From contig JACQPN010000023.1 of NCBI GenBank assembly GCA_016207515.1, positions 62,001 to 126,000 of the forward strand: a stretch of 64,000 bases of DNA. The letters run 5' to 3'. Shown one piece after another: positions 62,285 through 64,000 of the stretch. The notes under the pieces are model-generated. The model was given only the letters and a program-made list of their open reading frames with translations, was not told the origin of the DNA and made no database searches. The translations under genes and the position numbers were made by a program. This DNA is from Euryarchaeota archaeon. GTDB lineage: Archaea; Thermoplasmatota; SW-10-69-26; JACQPN01. The first letter of the stretch is position 1; each line of letters opens with the position of its first letter.

Positions 62285-62298
62285 TAGTCCTTAAATCT
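62285..62298 (+). promoter_or_regulatory. TATA-like box of htpX
   Basis: TAGTCCTTAAATCTG at about 62284-62298 lies 30-40 nt before ATG 62327, giving a very short leader. Confidence 0.45.
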
Positions 62299-62326
62299 GA
62301 AAACCACTCATAAGACTGTACAGACC

Positions 62327-63202
62327 ATGTCAAACATCCTTCGGACCTTCGGATTGATGCTCGCCCTCACGGGACTGTTCGTCCTCATGGGGCTTGCGGT
62401 CGGCGCGTACTTCGGCGACACGTACGGCGGGATGGCGTTCTTCCTCATCATCGCGGCCGCCATGAACCTCTTCGCGTACTTCCTCTCCGACAAGCTCGTG
62501 CTCTGGTCGTACAAGGCCAAGATCGTCGGCCCCGCGGAGGCGCCGCGCCTTCACGCGATCGTCGACAGGCTCGTGGCGAAGTCAGGCATCCCGAAGCCCC
62601 GCGTCGCCATCATGCCAAGCGAGACGCCGAACGCTTTTGCCACCGGCAGGAACCCCAAGAACGCGGTGGTCGCCGCCACCGCCGGCATCCTCCGCCTCCT
62701 CACCGATGAGGAGCTCGAAGCGGTGATGGCTCACGAACTCGGCCACGTGCGTAACCGCGACATCCTCGTCATGTCGATCGCCGCGACGATCGCGGGCGCG
62801 ATAGGATTCGCGTCGAGGTCCATCTTCTGGGGCAGCATGTTCGGGGGCGGCGACAGGGACCGCGGAGGCAATCTTGCGTTTGCCCTTCTAGTCGGGATAC
62901 TTGCTTCCATCGCGGCGGTGTTGGTGCAACTTGCGATATCGCGCTCGCGCGAGTTCGGGGCGGACGAAAGCGGTGCGAGGCTTTCCGGGCGGCCGAATGG
63001 CCTTGCCGCCGCATTGGAGAAGCTGGATTCCTACAACCACCGGATCCCGATGGAGAACGCGAACCCGGGCTCCGCGCACCTCTTCATCGTGAACCCGCTT
63101 TCCGGGGGCTCTGTTGCGAGGCTGTTCTCGACGCACCCGCCGACGAAGGCCCGAGTCGCGCGGCTTAAGAAACTGGCGTTGGAGATGGGGACTTTCAATT
63201 AG
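62327..63202 (+). CDS. htpX: HtpX-family membrane zinc metalloprotease
   Basis: 291 residues. Two N-terminal transmembrane helices (FGLMLALTGLFVLMGLAVG; GGMAFFLIIAAAMNLFAYF), then the M48 catalytic domain with MAHELGHVRNRD (HExxH), two further hydrophobic spans and the third ligand Glu in SREFGADESGA. The STHPPTKARVARL ending is typical. It degrades misfolded membrane proteins at the cytosolic face. The length is normal and all active-site residues are present. It is separately promoted from the pyrG unit. Confidence 0.95.
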   Translation: MSNILRTFGLMLALTGLFVLMGLAVGAYFGDTYGGMAFFLIIAAAMNLFAYFLSDKLVLWSYKAKIVGPAEAPRLHAIVDRLVAKSGIPKPRVAIMPSETPNAFATGRNPKNAVVAATAGILRLLTDEELEAVMAHELGHVRNRDILVMSIAATIAGAIGFASRSIFWGSMFGGGDRDRGGNLAFALLVGILASIAAVLVQLAISRSREFGADESGARLSGRPNGLAAALEKLDSYNHRIPMENANPGSAHLFIVNPLSGGSVARLFSTHPPTKARVARLKKLALEMGTFN

Positions 63203-63217
63203 GTCTCTGTGAGACGG

Positions 63218-64000
63218 TCAAGTCATGCGACGGCGCCGTAGCGCCAATGCCATGCTTGCCACCAACACGAGGATGGCGCCGGTCGCTAGCCCAGGGACAC
63301 GGTTCGAGCCACCGGCGGCGTCGTCGGACGACGTGTTGCCAGGGCTGCTCTTCGGGTCGGTCACGTTGGCCGGGTCGACCGAGAAAGTCACTCCGTCGAG
63401 GCCTTTCTGAAGCGCCCATCTGTCTTTTGTGCTCCCGTCGAGCGCCTTGAACTCACCGATGAGCGAGCCGTTTGAAAAAGTGAGGAGGACCACGCCGTAA
63501 TCGCGGTTGTTCCTCGCTGCCTCCCACGCGGGCGGTTGGGAATCGGGCGAGGTGAAGGCGTAGTGCGAAGCACCACCGACCCCGGCGACGAGGTAAGTGG
63601 TACCGGTCTCTGAGACCGCTTCGCCAGTGATCATTTTCGTCCGCTCGTACAGGTGATCGTGAGCTTGGATATCGACGTCCAAGTGGTACTTGTCGAAAAC
63701 TGGTCCCCAGATCGCCCTGACGGGGAGGTTGGAGCCATGGGGCCCGTCGCTCCACAGGGGATAATGGTGGAACGCGAGGATCCATCGGACCGACGGGTCC
63801 GCGCGCGCCGCCGCGAGGGTCGATTCGAGGAACCGAAGTTGCCCCTCGTTCGCTCCGTTCGCGCAAGAGGCCTCGGCAAGGCCAGGCACGGCGTCCCCTG
63901 CAGGGCCGACGTCACAGGCATGCTCCGTGTCAAGCGAGATGAAAACAGCGTCCCCGTAACGGAACGCGTACCATCGCTCTCCTTCCCTCGTCGGCATCGG
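63218..64000 (-). CDS. Purple-acid-phosphatase-like metallophosphoesterase, C-terminal part (runs off window)
   Basis: 260 residues are visible and the frame stays open at base 64000, so the N-terminus is missing. Calcineurin-like phosphoesterase motifs in the second half of the domain are seen: FHHYPLWSDG and the metal-binding DIQAHDHLYERT (GHxH-type replaced by AHDH). A beta-sandwich tail with SNGSLIGEFKALDG, a Thr/Ser linker and a C-terminal anchor (GLATGAILVLVASMALAL) with a basic end (RRRRMT) show that it is attached at the outer cell surface. It probably hydrolyses phosphomonoesters outside the cell. The stop is 16 nt from that of convergent htpX. Confidence 0.85.
   Translation of the reverse strand, partial: PMPTREGERWYAFRYGDAVFISLDTEHACDVGPAGDAVPGLAEASCANGANEGQLRFLESTLAAARADPSVRWILAFHHYPLWSDGPHGSNLPVRAIWGPVFDKYHLDVDIQAHDHLYERTKMITGEAVSETGTTYLVAGVGGASHYAFTSPDSQPPAWEAARNNRDYGVVLLTFSNGSLIGEFKALDGSTKDRWALQKGLDGVTFSVDPANVTDPKSSPGNTSSDDAAGGSNRVPGLATGAILVLVASMALALRRRRMT

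Overview
The window looks like a GC-rich, uncultivated archaeal genome, most likely of the Thermoplasmatota type. This is inferred from gene content and signals. It carries the LysW-carrier lysine pathway, an AK6/Fap7-type adenylate kinase, two TrmB-family regulators, several one- and two-component regulators with double winged helices, AT-rich TATA-like boxes about 25-45 nt upstream of starts, GGTGA/GGAGG ribosome sites, and many ATGA/GTGA stop-start overlaps. No rRNA, tRNA or CRISPR array is visible.

Layout. 1-3.6 kb: the C-terminal end of a surface protein, a decayed IS3-family insertion sequence, and two small secreted proteins. 3.7-17.3 kb: a two-gene minus-strand operon of giant secreted/surface proteins (3,235 and about 1,300 aa) built from jelly-roll-like, CARDB-like and NEW3-like modules. 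18.1-22.6 kb: an operon of a secreted beta-helix/PKD protein, a Cache-HAMP histidine kinase and a receiver protein, all with 4-nt overlaps, plus a tiny secreted protein upstream. 23.1-29.0 kb: a receiver/TrmB operon, two winged-helix regulators, a secreted Cys-containing protein, and gene-poor stretches. 29.1-37.4 kb: IMPase-like phosphatase and NAD kinase (coupled), a JAMM protease, a PH-like membrane protein, and two PKD-PKD-PPC surface proteins flanking a membrane-anchored double-winged-helix regulator. 37.5-41.6 kb: acyl-CoA dehydrogenase and enoyl-CoA hydratase, divergent from biotin carboxylase and biotin carrier protein. 41.9-49.6 kb: a TrmB regulator, then the convergent lysine operon lysM-lysW-hcs-lysX-lysY-lysZ-lysJ-lysK. 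49.7-59.0 kb: an AbrB-type regulator translationally coupled to a 2,945-aa surface protein with a cytosolic tail. 59.4-64 kb: pyrG, AK6 kinase, CDP-alcohol phosphatidyltransferase, htpX, and a truncated metallophosphoesterase.

How it fits together. About half of the window encodes the cell envelope: giant multi-domain ectodomains with C-terminal membrane anchors, several sitting in the same operon as, or beside, signal-transduction genes. The other half is core metabolism (lysine, acyl-CoA turnover, NADP, CTP, lipid headgroups). The most unusual features are a six-blade kelch propeller inserted inside an Ig-like domain of the 2,945-aa protein, a thrice-repeated motif in its cytosolic tail, and two genes whose best start codon appears to be CTG at the preceding stop codon.
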